Part shown: piece by piece, positions 55,569 through 64,000 of the stretch
Layout of the letters: every line of letters starts with the position of its first letter
Numbering within the stretch: the stretch's first letter is position 1
Source of the DNA: Pseudoalteromonas piscicida
Lineage (GTDB): Bacteria; Pseudomonadota; Gammaproteobacteria; Enterobacterales; Alteromonadaceae
Assembly (NCBI RefSeq): GCF_000238315.3
Contig: NZ_CP011924.1
Span: forward strand, 3,333,501-3,397,500
Direction of reading: 5' to 3'
DNA length: 64,000 nucleotides
The notes under the pieces: model-generated
Told to the model about the DNA's origin: nothing
What the model saw: only the letters and a program-made list of their open reading frames with translations
Database searches by the model: none
Translations under genes and position numbers: made by a program

Positions 55569-56141
55569 GGCCTGCTTGAGTATTTCATACTCATTCATTA
55601 AGCGTTTGAATGTTTCCTCATCACCTGATTTATCCGGGTGATGAGTCAAGGCCAGTTTTCTCCAACATTGGCTTAACATCCTGCGATCATAACCTTTAGG
55701 AAGTCTCCAGCGCGTTTTAATCGCGTTTAATTCGTCAGGTTTGATGGCAAGTCGCTGGCGAGCGCCGCTAAATGTAAACTGTTGCCAAAAATTATCTAAC
55801 AGAGCACTCACTTCTTCACTACTGGTTTCGTAATGCTGCCAGTCTAAATAATAACTTCTGAGCGGGTCATCTAACGCTAATGAATGTTCACCTAGTTGTG
55901 GAGCTAGATAAATATTGAGTGCTTCTACATGTAGATACAGGCCCTCAGCGAATACTTCTTGCTGGAGTTGATACAGGGCATTCATGATCAGGAAGTTACG
56001 TTTAAATAGATTTTTATTTTCATCTTCATCAAGGCGAGGTAGTTGCTGTTGTTCCATCAGAGCGGCGGCAATAGTGTGCACTTTTAAAGATTGATTTTGA
56101 CAAATTAGTCTAAAAATAACATCTGTTAGCGGATTGAACAT
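55557..56141 (-). CDS. DnaJ-related protein with N-terminal DNAJ_related domain
   Basis: A 194-aa protein. The first about 130 residues match the DNAJ_related N-terminal type (NPLTDVIFRLICQNQSLKVH, then LFKRNFLIMNALYQLQQ). The end is a J-domain with the HPD tripeptide (LALTHHPDKSGDEETFKRLM). It should stimulate an Hsp70 partner such as DnaK. It is convergent with dbpA and divergent from the hybrid kinase gene. Confidence 0.87.
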   Translation of the reverse strand: MFNPLTDVIFRLICQNQSLKVHTIAAALMEQQQLPRLDEDENKNLFKRNFLIMNALYQLQQEVFAEGLYLHVEALNIYLAPQLGEHSLALDDPLRSYYLDWQHYETSSEEVSALLDNFWQQFTFSGARQRLAIKPDELNAIKTRWRLPKGYDRRMLSQCWRKLALTHHPDKSGDEETFKRLMNEYEILKQALST

Positions 56142-56212
56142 TGTCGCCTCTTTAGTCTTGGTGTATCTTCACACTACCACGCAGACTAAATGATAAGCAA
56201 TGGAGAGCAACA

Positions 56213-59047
56213 ATGAATTTATCGAGGCTACTAAAGCCCTGGTCTGTGTTTGCCTGTAGCCTGTGTTTCTCCAGTTGTTTTCAAGTTAACGCCACACTAA
56301 ATGATAGCACCCTTGCTGAGCGGATCTCAGAGGTGGAGCAAACCACCAATTGGCAACAGCAAAAAATACTGGGCACTGAGTTGCTCACGGAGCAAAACCT
56401 AGGAAAGGCAAGAAAAGTAGAACTTTTGCTTAGTCTAGGTAAGTCTGCTTATAAACAAAATCAATTCAAAGATGCACTCGTTTTTCTCAATCAGTTAGAG
56501 TTGATAACGCAATCAGACAGACTGAGTGACAACCATTTTTCAGCGGTAAAGGTTCAAGGGATCTGCTACTTTTACCTTGGTCATTATCAACAGGCTATTG
56601 AGTTTTACTCACGGGCATTAGCGTTAGCTGAGCAACGTAATGTCCCCATCGAAATGGCTAATTTACATAGTAATTTGGGGTTGGCGTATTTTAATAGCTT
56701 CACACTTGACTTGGCACTACATAATTATTTAAAAGCAGATGAACTTTACCAAGAGTTTGGCGATGCTCAAGATCATGCCGATATTTTACTAAATATATCG
56801 GGTGTTTATATTCGTCAAGGTGCCTATGATAAAGCGGAAGAAATGCTCCATGAAGCCCTAAACGCATTCGTCGAGCTAAACGATGAATATGGTGTTGCGC
56901 TAGCTCAAGCAGATCTTGGCGTGCTATACACTGAGACTAAACGCCCCGCGCTTGCCAAAGCGTCGTACCAAGCAGCAATTACTTATTATGAAGCGCAGAA
57001 CGATGTCCGCCACTTGTCATTTGAATATGGCAATCTTGCTTTATTGAGCTATTCACAAAACCAATTAGAATTAGCCGAAAAAGAAGCAAACTTTGCGCTC
57101 TATTATGCCGAAAAGGCTCAGAATCCTGCCAACCTAATGGAAGCTCAGTTCACCTTAGCACAAATTTTCTTCGCTCAAGGGCGGCTAACAGAAGCGCTGA
57201 CTAATGCAGAGCAAAGTTTAGCGGCAAGTCGAGTTATGCATGAACAGAAAAGAGAGCGTATGGCACTTCGTTTGTTAGCGCTGATTGAGGCTGCACAAGG
57301 AAATATTAAGCGCGCTAGAGATTATGACTCACAAAATTTGGAAGCGCAAAACCGCTTGATGAATGATGACATGCTGAAAAGGATTAATGACTATCGTGCT
57401 AAGTATGAGGCTAGTGAACTTTCTCGAGAAGTCGAAGTGCTCAAGCAAGAACAAAAATTACAGTTGCTGAAAGAGGAACAGCGCAGCCAATTACAATTGT
57501 TGGGTGTTATCATCGCGATATTAACTTTACTGACAACTTTCGCACTCTATCGGCGTAAGGTTGAGCAAAGAGCAAAACTGGAGTTAAGCCAAAAAGTAGC
57601 GTTGAGAACATCTGAGCTTCAGCAAAAAGCGGATGAGTTAAAGGCGGCCAACCAAGTGAAAAGTCAATTTCTGGCAAACATGAGTCATGAAATTAGGACG
57701 CCACTTACCACGGTGCTGGGACATGCAGAAGACTTGTTGGTCGAACAAGATTTAAATGCTCAGGCACAAGCATCGGTCAGAACTATTTATAATCAAGGAT
57801 TACATTTACGCGATCTCGTCAATGATATTTTGGATTTAAGTCGAATCGAAGCCGAGCGCTTAGAGCTAGAAGCAACTGAATTTTCGGTAAGCAGCTTACT
57901 TGCTGACTTATGTGATATGTTTCAACAAAATATACAGAGTAAGCAATTAGAGTTTATTGTCTGTGATCAGGTAAGGGCTAACGCTTATGTACGTTTGGAT
58001 TACATTCGAGTAAAACAAATACTAATAAACTTGCTAAGTAATGCCCTAAAGTTTACCGAAAAAGGCCGTATCGAATTGGAGGTATCTGAAACGCACCATG
58101 GTTTACAGTTTGTGGTGAAGGACACCGGTATTGGTATGACTGAGCAGCAGATAGGTCGAATTTTTGATAATTTCCAACAAGCTGACAACAGTATAACAAG
58201 GCGTTTTGGGGGGTCTGGGCTGGGGTTAAGTTTATCGAGCCAGCTTGCCCACATGATGAATGGTGAAATCAAAGTACAAAGTGTTGTTGATCATGGCAGT
58301 GTTTTCTCTTTCTGTGTCCCTTGTACTGTTTACCTCAATACGGCTATTACCGAAATTCAAGAACCGCAGTCCAAGCAACCTTTGCTCTCAGGTACGGTGC
58401 TGGTTGTGGAAGATCACCCCGAGAATCGGCAACTATTCTCTCGCATGATAGAGAGAACTGGTGCAACGGTTATTGTAGCCGAAAATGGTGCTCGAGCAGT
58501 TGAACAGTGTCTTAGCGACTTTCCTGATTTGGTGCTTATGGATATTCAAATGCCAAGAATGGACGGGGTGGAGGCACTTCGGATCATTCGCTCGGCGGGC
58601 TACTCTGGTCCAATATACGCGTTAACCGCTAATGTGCTGATGGAAGAGGTAAAATCATATATTGATTCAGGGTTCAATGGTCACATTGGCAAGCCGATTA
58701 ATAAAAATGAATTACTAGCGGTATTGAATACGCACTTAAACTTTGAGTCTGACGGCAAAGCGTATGAACTTAATATTGATTTATCGGATTTGCGAGATAG
58801 TTTCGCAAGCACTTTTGAGCAAGAGCGCTACTTGTTGATTGATGCGTGGCAAAACAAAGATCTGAGCACTCTTCAGACTATTTGTCATAAGTTGGCGGGG
58901 GCGGCATCCATGTTTGAATTTCCAGAGCTTGCAAGTATCGCTATAGAATTTGAGAAGGTATTAAAGCAAGGAAGTGAAGATCAATTTCAATCTCTGTTTC
59001 TTGCAATGTGTGATCAGCTAAAATCTCAAGAATCATTGGCCTCCTAA
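56213..59047 (+). CDS. TPR-containing hybrid histidine kinase with receiver and Hpt
   Basis: A 944-aa sensor. A signal peptide precedes about six periplasmic TPR units (about 65-380), and one TM helix lies at about 424-442 ([20 protein letters not shown]). HisKA has His492 ([15 protein letters not shown]), followed by HATPase boxes ([28 protein letters not shown]). A receiver has its Asp in [14 protein letters not shown], and a C-terminal Hpt has His892 ([13 protein letters not shown]). The presence of Hpt makes the relay self-contained up to a soluble response regulator, which is not adjacent. The ligand is unknown. The last 4 bp overlap the convergent chemoreceptor gene. Confidence 0.93.
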   Translation: MNLSRLLKPWSVFACSLCFSSCFQVNATLNDSTLAERISEVEQTTNWQQQKILGTELLTEQNLGKARKVELLLSLGKSAYKQNQFKDALVFLNQLELITQSDRLSDNHFSAVKVQGICYFYLGHYQQAIEFYSRALALAEQRNVPIEMANLHSNLGLAYFNSFTLDLALHNYLKADELYQEFGDAQDHADILLNISGVYIRQGAYDKAEEMLHEALNAFVELNDEYGVALAQADLGVLYTETKRPALAKASYQAAITYYEAQNDVRHLSFEYGNLALLSYSQNQLELAEKEANFALYYAEKAQNPANLMEAQFTLAQIFFAQGRLTEALTNAEQSLAASRVMHEQKRERMALRLLALIEAAQGNIKRARDYDSQNLEAQNRLMNDDMLKRINDYRAKYEASELSREVEVLKQEQKLQLLKEEQRSQLQLLGVIIAILTLLTTFALYRRKVEQRAKLELSQKVALRTSELQQKADELKAANQVKSQFLANMSHEIRTPLTTVLGHAEDLLVEQDLNAQAQASVRTIYNQGLHLRDLVNDILDLSRIEAERLELEATEFSVSSLLADLCDMFQQNIQSKQLEFIVCDQVRANAYVRLDYIRVKQILINLLSNALKFTEKGRIELEVSETHHGLQFVVKDTGIGMTEQQIGRIFDNFQQADNSITRRFGGSGLGLSLSSQLAHMMNGEIKVQSVVDHGSVFSFCVPCTVYLNTAITEIQEPQSKQPLLSGTVLVVEDHPENRQLFSRMIERTGATVIVAENGARAVEQCLSDFPDLVLMDIQMPRMDGVEALRIIRSAGYSGPIYALTANVLMEEVKSYIDSGFNGHIGKPINKNELLAVLNTHLNFESDGKAYELNIDLSDLRDSFASTFEQERYLLIDAWQNKDLSTLQTICHKLAGAASMFEFPELASIAIEFEKVLKQGSEDQFQSLFLAMCDQLKSQESLAS

Positions 59048-60306
59048 AATAGCTCTATATCGTCGGAATCATCCACCTTTAGATTATCAGGTTGCTCATC
59101 ATCACTGATAGATACTCGGGAGCTGTCTTTTCTGGTATCGAGTTCTGGCGTGTAATCTGAAATCTTAAACATGGATAACTTTGAATGAATACTTTGCGAA
59201 AGGGCGATGAGGTCACGATTGGAGACGGCCTGTATTTTGGTACTTGAAAGGGCATCGGAATTCAGGTGTACCATTGACTCTATACTTTCTTGAGCTGCGT
59301 CAGAGGCTTGTTTCTGCTCTTCAACTTGTTGATGAATGTCATGGGACATTTGATTGATAGAAAGCATTGCGTTTTCTATTTCATCAACCTCTTTTGTCGA
59401 CGCTTCGCTTAATTTCACGGTATTGGCGGTTTCTTGCAGCGCCGCTTGCATCAGCGCATGAACGGATTCTGTGCCGGATTGTATTTTCCTAATTACCAGA
59501 CTTACTTCCTTAGTTGATTGGCTTGTTCTTGCTGCAAGATTACGCACTTCGTCAGCGACGACAGCAAAGCCTCGGCCAAGTTCGCCTGCTCGTGCGGCCT
59601 CAATTGCAGCATTTAGCGCAAGTAAATTGGTTTGCTCTGCAATACCGTTAATGACTTCAAGCACAGAACTAATTTCATTGCTGTCAGTTTTGAGCAATTC
59701 TATTTGTTCACTGGTTTTCTTGATGTTGTCTGCAAGTGTTAGCAGACTTTCTTGGCTTTTATCGGTATCTAATCGGGTCTGTTTCACTGCCGTTGTGGCA
59801 TTCTCTACAGATGCGTAGATTTGCTCTAAACTCGTATCTAAACGCGCAGAAATCTCTAACATAGACTGTATTGAAGTAGCTAAGTATTCACCATGCGTAT
59901 GTTGTAGTGTTGCCTTTTGTGTCATGGATGCATAGGTATCTCTTAAGCTATCCGCCATTGGGTGAAGTCGAGAAGAAGATGCGTACACTTCACTAATTAT
60001 ATGTTCTATAACGGCGAAGCAATCATTCATTAGTAGGCAGGACTTAGAAATATTTTTATCTTGTTCGTTAAAGCGATATGTTAGGTCGACACCATTGTCA
60101 CTGATAAAATTGCGAACTAGATGCTCCATATCTTTTTCAGCAGAAGAGGCTTTTTTTAAACATAAGAATTGCAATAATGCCCCGAGTGTTAAAGCGCTAA
60201 CTGCGACGGCCACTCTAGCCTCATCAGAGGATAGTAAGGTAATAGCGAGTGTTACTGAAGCCAAGTTAAAAAGCGTGACAGCGGCAATAATACGACTCGG
60301 CTTCAT
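59044..60306 (-). CDS. Methyl-accepting chemotaxis protein without a periplasmic sensor
   Basis: A 420-aa receptor. Two adjacent N-terminal TM helices (about 6-25 and 30-48) leave almost no periplasmic loop. A long cytoplasmic helical domain follows, with the signalling tip [19 protein letters not shown] plus [20 protein letters not shown]. No CheR-tethering pentapeptide is seen at the acidic C-terminus. It may sense a membrane or intracellular cue. Its neighbour, the TPR hybrid kinase gene, is convergent with a 4-bp overlap. Confidence 0.9.
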   Translation of the reverse strand: MKPSRIIAAVTLFNLASVTLAITLLSSDEARVAVAVSALTLGALLQFLCLKKASSAEKDMEHLVRNFISDNGVDLTYRFNEQDKNISKSCLLMNDCFAVIEHIISEVYASSSRLHPMADSLRDTYASMTQKATLQHTHGEYLATSIQSMLEISARLDTSLEQIYASVENATTAVKQTRLDTDKSQESLLTLADNIKKTSEQIELLKTDSNEISSVLEVINGIAEQTNLLALNAAIEAARAGELGRGFAVVADEVRNLAARTSQSTKEVSLVIRKIQSGTESVHALMQAALQETANTVKLSEASTKEVDEIENAMLSINQMSHDIHQQVEEQKQASDAAQESIESMVHLNSDALSSTKIQAVSNRDLIALSQSIHSKLSMFKISDYTPELDTRKDSSRVSISDDEQPDNLKVDDSDDIELF

Positions 60307-60397
60307 TCTAAGTCCCTAGGTTCATTATTCAAATTTGGTTTAAATTCACTAGGTAAGGTATAGAACAAAAACAGGCAGTTGGCGAACCTGAAACGCA

Positions 60398-60421
60398 AAA
60401 AGCCAGCATAAGCTGGCTTTT
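60398..60421 (-). terminator. Bidirectional terminator after rho
   Basis: AAAAGCCAGC / GCTGGCTTTT with loop ATAA. Flanking A-runs and T-runs on both sides allow termination on either strand. It lies 24 bp beyond the rho stop. Confidence 0.85.
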
Positions 60422-60444
60422 CAATAACTAGACTTAGAGTCTAC

Positions 60445-61704
60445 TTACTTACGACGCATTGAGTCGAAAAACTCATCGTTTGTTTTGCTCATGGAAAGCT
60501 TATCAATAAGGAATTCCATCGCATCGATTTCACTCATTTCATGCACAATCTTACGCAAGATCCACATTTTCTGAAGTTCGTCAGTTTTCGTTAGTAGCTC
60601 TTCACGACGAGTACCTGAGCGGTTGAAGTCGATAGCTGGGAATACACGTTTTTCCGCAATCTTACGGTTTAGATGTAGTTCCATGTTACCCGTACCTTTA
60701 AACTCTTCGTAGATAACTTCATCCATCTTAGAGCCGGTATCGATAAGTGCCGTTGCGATGATGGTTAAGCTTCCGCCTTCCTCAACATTACGCGCAGCAC
60801 CAAAGAAGCGCTTAGGCTTGTGAAGTGCATTGGCATCAACACCACCAGTTAATACTTTACCTGATGAAGGAATGACCGTGTTGTATGCTCGAGCAAGACG
60901 TGTAATTGAGTCAAGTAGAATAATAACATCCTTCTTATGCTCAACTAAGCGTTTTGCTTTTTCGATTACCATTTCTGCTACCTGAACGTGGCGGTTAGCT
61001 GGTTCATCAAACGTAGAGGCAATAACTTCACCTTGAACAAGGCGCTGCATCTCAGTTACTTCTTCCGGACGCTCATCGATAAGTAGTACCATCAAAGTTG
61101 CATCTGGGTTGTTGTATGTGATGGACTGAGCAATGTTTTGTAGCAACATTGTCTTACCCGCCTTTGGTGGTGCAACGATAAGTGCACGCTGACCTTTACC
61201 GATTGGAGAGGCAAGGTCTAACACTCGAGCGGTAATATCTTCGGTACTACCATTACCGCGTTCCATTACCATACGCTCATTAGCATGAATAGGCGTTAAG
61301 TTTTCGAATAGGATTTTGGTACGAGAGTTTTCAGGCTTATCGAAGTTAACTTCATTAACTTTCAATAATGCAAAATATCTTTCGCCATCTTTTGGTGGTC
61401 TGATTAAACCAACGATGGTATCACCGGTACGCAGGCTGAAACGTCTAATCTGGCTCGGAGAAACATAAATATCATCAGGGCCAGCTAGGTAAGATGCTTC
61501 TGAAGAACGTAAAAAGCCGAAGCCATCTTGTAAAATTTCTAAAACACCGCCGCCGTATATATTTTCGCCGCTTTTCGCGTGCGCTTTCAAAATAGCAAAG
61601 ATAATATCTTGTTTTCTTAAACGAGCTACGTTTTCAAGTCCCATGGACTCAGCCAGTTTTACAAGTTCATTGATTGACTTGTCTTTTAATTCGCGTAAAT
61701 GCAT
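60445..61704 (-). CDS. rho: Transcription termination factor Rho
   Basis: A 419-aa hexameric RNA helicase, exactly the E. coli length. It has the N-terminal helical domain and OB fold ([20 protein letters not shown]), the P-loop [12 protein letters not shown], Walker [14 protein letters not shown], the Q-loop region and the R-loop. It terminates transcription at rut sites. It is encoded after trxA in the same direction with a 205-bp leader containing hairpins. Confidence 0.98.
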   Translation of the reverse strand: MHLRELKDKSINELVKLAESMGLENVARLRKQDIIFAILKAHAKSGENIYGGGVLEILQDGFGFLRSSEASYLAGPDDIYVSPSQIRRFSLRTGDTIVGLIRPPKDGERYFALLKVNEVNFDKPENSRTKILFENLTPIHANERMVMERGNGSTEDITARVLDLASPIGKGQRALIVAPPKAGKTMLLQNIAQSITYNNPDATLMVLLIDERPEEVTEMQRLVQGEVIASTFDEPANRHVQVAEMVIEKAKRLVEHKKDVIILLDSITRLARAYNTVIPSSGKVLTGGVDANALHKPKRFFGAARNVEEGGSLTIIATALIDTGSKMDEVIYEEFKGTGNMELHLNRKIAEKRVFPAIDFNRSGTRREELLTKTDELQKMWILRKIVHEMSEIDAMEFLIDKLSMSKTNDEFFDSMRRK

Positions 61705-61871
61705 ATTGGTGGGTTCTTTATTACAGTTGTCATTCTCGTTAGTTTCACGAGAGAGGTTGATTTGATAAAGCTTAAAGGTTTGTGGCTTTATAAGTTAGCA
61801 GCTAGGCGTCGGGTCGTCCAGTGTTTATACAAATTTTATTCTATTAAAAATGATATAGATCAGCTTCACAA

Positions 61872-61920
61872 CTGCGGCAGTTATGCCGCAGAGTGTGTAA
61901 CAACCTGAATTACAGGTTGT
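61872..61920 (-). promoter_or_regulatory. Two consecutive hairpins between trxA and rho
   Basis: ACAACCTG/CAGGTTGT (61900-61920) surrounds the trxA stop codon. CTGCGGCA/TGCCGCAG (61872-61891) follows on the minus strand. Both stems are perfect at 8 bp. They may end trxA transcription or form part of the rho leader; there is no strong T-run. No rhoL-like leader peptide was recognised in 61705-61871. Confidence 0.6.
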
Positions 61921-62236
61921 TTTCTAGGAACTCAACGAGTTGAGTCTTAGATAGAGCACCAACTTTAGTTGCTGCTACTGCACCATCTTTAAACAGTAAT
62001 AGTGTTGGAATACCACGGATACCGTACTTAGGTGGAGTACCAGCGTTTTGGTCGATATTTAGTTTGCCGATCGCTACGCGGTCACCGTGTGATTCTGCAA
62101 CTTCATCAAGGATAGGCGCAATCATCTTACAAGGGCCACACCATTCTGCCCAGAAATCTACTAGTACAGGCTTGTCAGATTTGATTACGTCAGCTTCAAA
62201 GCTGTCATCAGTTAGTTGGATAATTTTGTCGCTCAT
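61910..62236 (-). CDS. trxA: Thioredoxin 1
   Basis: A 108-aa thioredoxin with the active site [10 protein letters not shown] and the cis-Pro [11 protein letters not shown]. It reduces cytoplasmic disulfides, including those of ribonucleotide reductase. It is divergent from rhlB by 91 bp, the conserved rhlB/trxA arrangement. Confidence 0.98.
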   Translation of the reverse strand: MSDKIIQLTDDSFEADVIKSDKPVLVDFWAEWCGPCKMIAPILDEVAESHGDRVAIGKLNIDQNAGTPPKYGIRGIPTLLLFKDGAVAATKVGALSKTQLVEFLENNL

Positions 62237-62327
62237 TACGCTCTCCGTTAGAATTAGGCGAAATATTTAATGCGTATTTAAACACTCTTGTTTCTTATTG
62301 CAAGTTTAAACGTTATGCTTTATTGCT

Positions 62328-63608
62328 ATGACTAAGACACATTTGACCAATAAAAAATTCAACGACTTTGCTTTAGCACCGGAAGTGGTCGCCGGTTTAC
62401 AGGAAAATGGCTTCGAATTTTGTACGCCAATCCAAGCAAAGTATATACCTTACATCTGTGAAGGCCGCGATATCGCGGGCCAGGCACAAACTGGTACGGG
62501 CAAAACTCTTGCGTTTTTGACCGCGACCTGTCATCGCCTATTGCAGACTAAAAAGGATAAAAAAACGCAACCTCGTGCAATTATTATGGCACCGACTCGA
62601 GAGTTGGCTATCCAAATACATAAGGACGCGCAAGTCATTGCGCCACGTTGTGATCTTAAGCTTGCCCTTGTATATGGTGGCGAAGATTACGAAAAACAAC
62701 GGGCTCAACTGGAAAAAGGCGCGGATATACTAATCGGAACGACTGGGCGTTTAATCGATTTTTATAAGCAGGGTGCTTATAACCTCAATGATATCGAAGT
62801 GGTTGTGCTAGATGAAGCAGACCGAATGTTTGATTTAGGTTTTATCAAAGACATTCGTTATTTGTTCAATCGCATGCCAGGTCGTGAAGAGCGATTAAAT
62901 CTATTATTCTCTGCAACACTGTCATACAGAGTGCAAGAGTTAGCATTCGAACACATGACCAATCCTATTCATGTGCAAATTGAGCCAGATGTTAAAACGG
63001 GCAAACGTATTCAAGAAGAGCTATTTCACCCGTCAACAGATGACAAAATACCTTTACTGCTGACTTTGATTGAGGAAGAGTGGCCAGAGAAGGCAATCAT
63101 TTTTGCTAATACTAAGCACAGCTGCGAAAACGTATACGCATGGCTGAAAGCAGATGGCCACCGTGCAGGCTTGCTTACTGGAGACGTGAATCAAAAGAAA
63201 CGCCAGTCAATTTTAGCGCAGTTTACGCGTGGCGATGTTGATTTATTGGTGGCGACTGATGTTGCTGCACGTGGTTTACATATTCCTGAAGTAAGTCATG
63301 TGTTCAACTTCGACTTGCCGGATGACAGAGAAGACTACGTTCACCGCATTGGTCGTACGGGTCGAGCTGGTGCATCTGGACATGCGATTAGTTTTGCGTG
63401 CGAGCAATACGCCTATAATTTACATGAGATAGAGGAATACATAGAGCATGCAATTCCTGTTTCTCATTATGATAAAACAGCACTATTAACTGACTTGCGT
63501 GCGCCTCAAGTAAATAAACGTCGTCATTCAGGCCATGGTAATAGTGGTAACAAGCAACGTGGTGGTGGTCGCCGAACAGGTGGCTACAGAAAACCACAAT
63601 CCAAGTAA
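62328..63608 (+). CDS. rhlB: DEAD-box RNA helicase RhlB
   Basis: A 426-aa helicase, close to E. coli RhlB (421 aa). It has the Q motif [10 protein letters not shown], Walker [23 protein letters not shown], the SAT box and [10 protein letters not shown]. The basic, Gly/Arg-rich tail ([17 protein letters not shown]) fits RNA binding. It is the helicase of the RNase E degradosome. It lies 52 bp before gppA, as in E. coli. Confidence 0.95.
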   Translation: MTKTHLTNKKFNDFALAPEVVAGLQENGFEFCTPIQAKYIPYICEGRDIAGQAQTGTGKTLAFLTATCHRLLQTKKDKKTQPRAIIMAPTRELAIQIHKDAQVIAPRCDLKLALVYGGEDYEKQRAQLEKGADILIGTTGRLIDFYKQGAYNLNDIEVVVLDEADRMFDLGFIKDIRYLFNRMPGREERLNLLFSATLSYRVQELAFEHMTNPIHVQIEPDVKTGKRIQEELFHPSTDDKIPLLLTLIEEEWPEKAIIFANTKHSCENVYAWLKADGHRAGLLTGDVNQKKRQSILAQFTRGDVDLLVATDVAARGLHIPEVSHVFNFDLPDDREDYVHRIGRTGRAGASGHAISFACEQYAYNLHEIEEYIEHAIPVSHYDKTALLTDLRAPQVNKRRHSGHGNSGNKQRGGGRRTGGYRKPQSK

Positions 63609-63660
63609 ACTTGGATAGTAAAGTAGTAAGCGCTTAAAGCGATTTGTTGAGGTTTAAAAA

Positions 63661-64000
63661 GTGGCAAAGACTGCTTCGAAGGAAGATATTTACGCTGTAA
63701 TAGACTTAGGGTCTAACAGCTTTCATATGTTGATAGCGAAACATATGGCAGGCGGTATTCACACAATTGGCCGTGTGAAAAGGAAGGTGCGGCTGGCATC
63801 TGGGCTTAATGACCAAAATGAATTGTCGCTTGAGGCGATGCAAAGAGGATGGGAATGCCTTGCTTTGTTTGCTGAGCGCTTACAGGATATCCCCAAGCAA
63901 AACGTTAGTATTGTCGCGACAGCGACATTGCGTTTGGCTACTAATGCTCACACATTTATCGAAAAAGCGGAGCAGATCCTTAATCATCAGGTAAATGTGA
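63661..64000 (+). CDS. gppA: Exopolyphosphatase / guanosine pentaphosphate phosphatase (partial)
   Basis: A GTG start at 63661 with TTGAGG upstream gives 113 codons running off the right edge. The product has the Ppx/GppA phosphate loop [18 protein letters not shown] and the second-motif region [15 protein letters not shown]. It hydrolyses pppGpp to ppGpp or polyphosphate. The position after rhlB favours GppA over Ppx. Confidence 0.9.
   Translation, partial: MAKTASKEDIYAVIDLGSNSFHMLIAKHMAGGIHTIGRVKRKVRLASGLNDQNELSLEAMQRGWECLALFAERLQDIPKQNVSIVATATLRLATNAHTFIEKAEQILNHQVNV

Noticed and set aside
1..64000. Prophage, integron, secretion or defence island
   Set aside because: No integrase other than XerC, no phage structural genes, no transposase and no recognisable defence genes were seen.

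Overview
The window looks like chromosome of a marine gammaproteobacterium of the order Alteromonadales, most likely Pseudoalteromonas. This is inferred from protein character and from conserved gene blocks: lptM-lysA-dapF-DUF484-xerC-yigB next to cyaY, hemC-hemD-hemX-hemY, ubiD-fre, and rho-trxA next to rhlB-gppA. No phage, transposase, CRISPR array or rRNA was seen. Nearly everything is housekeeping or common accessory chromosome.

Layout. 1-5.8 kb: a partial secreted hydrolase, an Lrp/AsnC regulator divergent from a PrnB/indoleamine-dioxygenase-like gene and an overlapping kynureninase-like gene, then an MBL-fold hydrolase and serine tRNAs. 6-13.4 kb: a 48-aa protein, a lipid kinase, a divergent EamA exporter/MocR regulator pair with a visible operator-like repeat, and several small envelope or redox proteins. 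13.4-16.7 kb: folM-folE-folX (tetrahydromonapterin synthesis), nadE and a YceH-family gene. 16.7-23.7 kb: a large hybrid sensor kinase, a penicillin-acylase-family enzyme and a diguanylate cyclase. 23.8-27.7 kb: a GNAT-nitrilase fusion followed directly by a SugE/Gdx-type SMR exporter, plus an EamA transporter. 28-32 kb: MAPEG protein, a frameshifted rluF-like gene, DUF6482, an SDR reductase and a peptide transporter with an in-frame stop. 32-37 kb: yigB-xerC-DUF484-dapF-lysA-lptM and, divergently, cyaY with an esterase. 38-43.4 kb: a DUF2914 protein carrying a 104-copy hexanucleotide repeat, then hemC, a fused hemD-hemX and hemY. 43.5-48.8 kb: adenosine deaminase, a CBS-domain protein, fre and ubiD. 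49-64 kb: a GGDEF-EAL protein, a Sel1 protein, an M28 peptidase, dbpA, a DnaJ-like protein, a TPR hybrid kinase, a chemoreceptor, rho, trxA, rhlB and the start of gppA.

The most striking structural feature is three direct tandem duplications (1091, 1125 and 1254 bp). Their copies look identical, they start inside genes, and their joints show no microhomology. They create an extra MBL gene and tRNA-Ser(GCT), a nitrilase ORF without its acetyltransferase half, and an extra CBS gene with a beheaded adenosine deaminase. Together with one homopolymer frameshift, one nonsense codon and one probable one-base gene fusion, they raise the question of assembly or sequencing error versus real recent mutation. 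The most biologically interesting candidates are the dioxygenase-like/kynureninase-like pair at 1.3-3.6 kb, the nitrilase-Gdx pair, and the hexanucleotide-coded Glu-Thr stalk.
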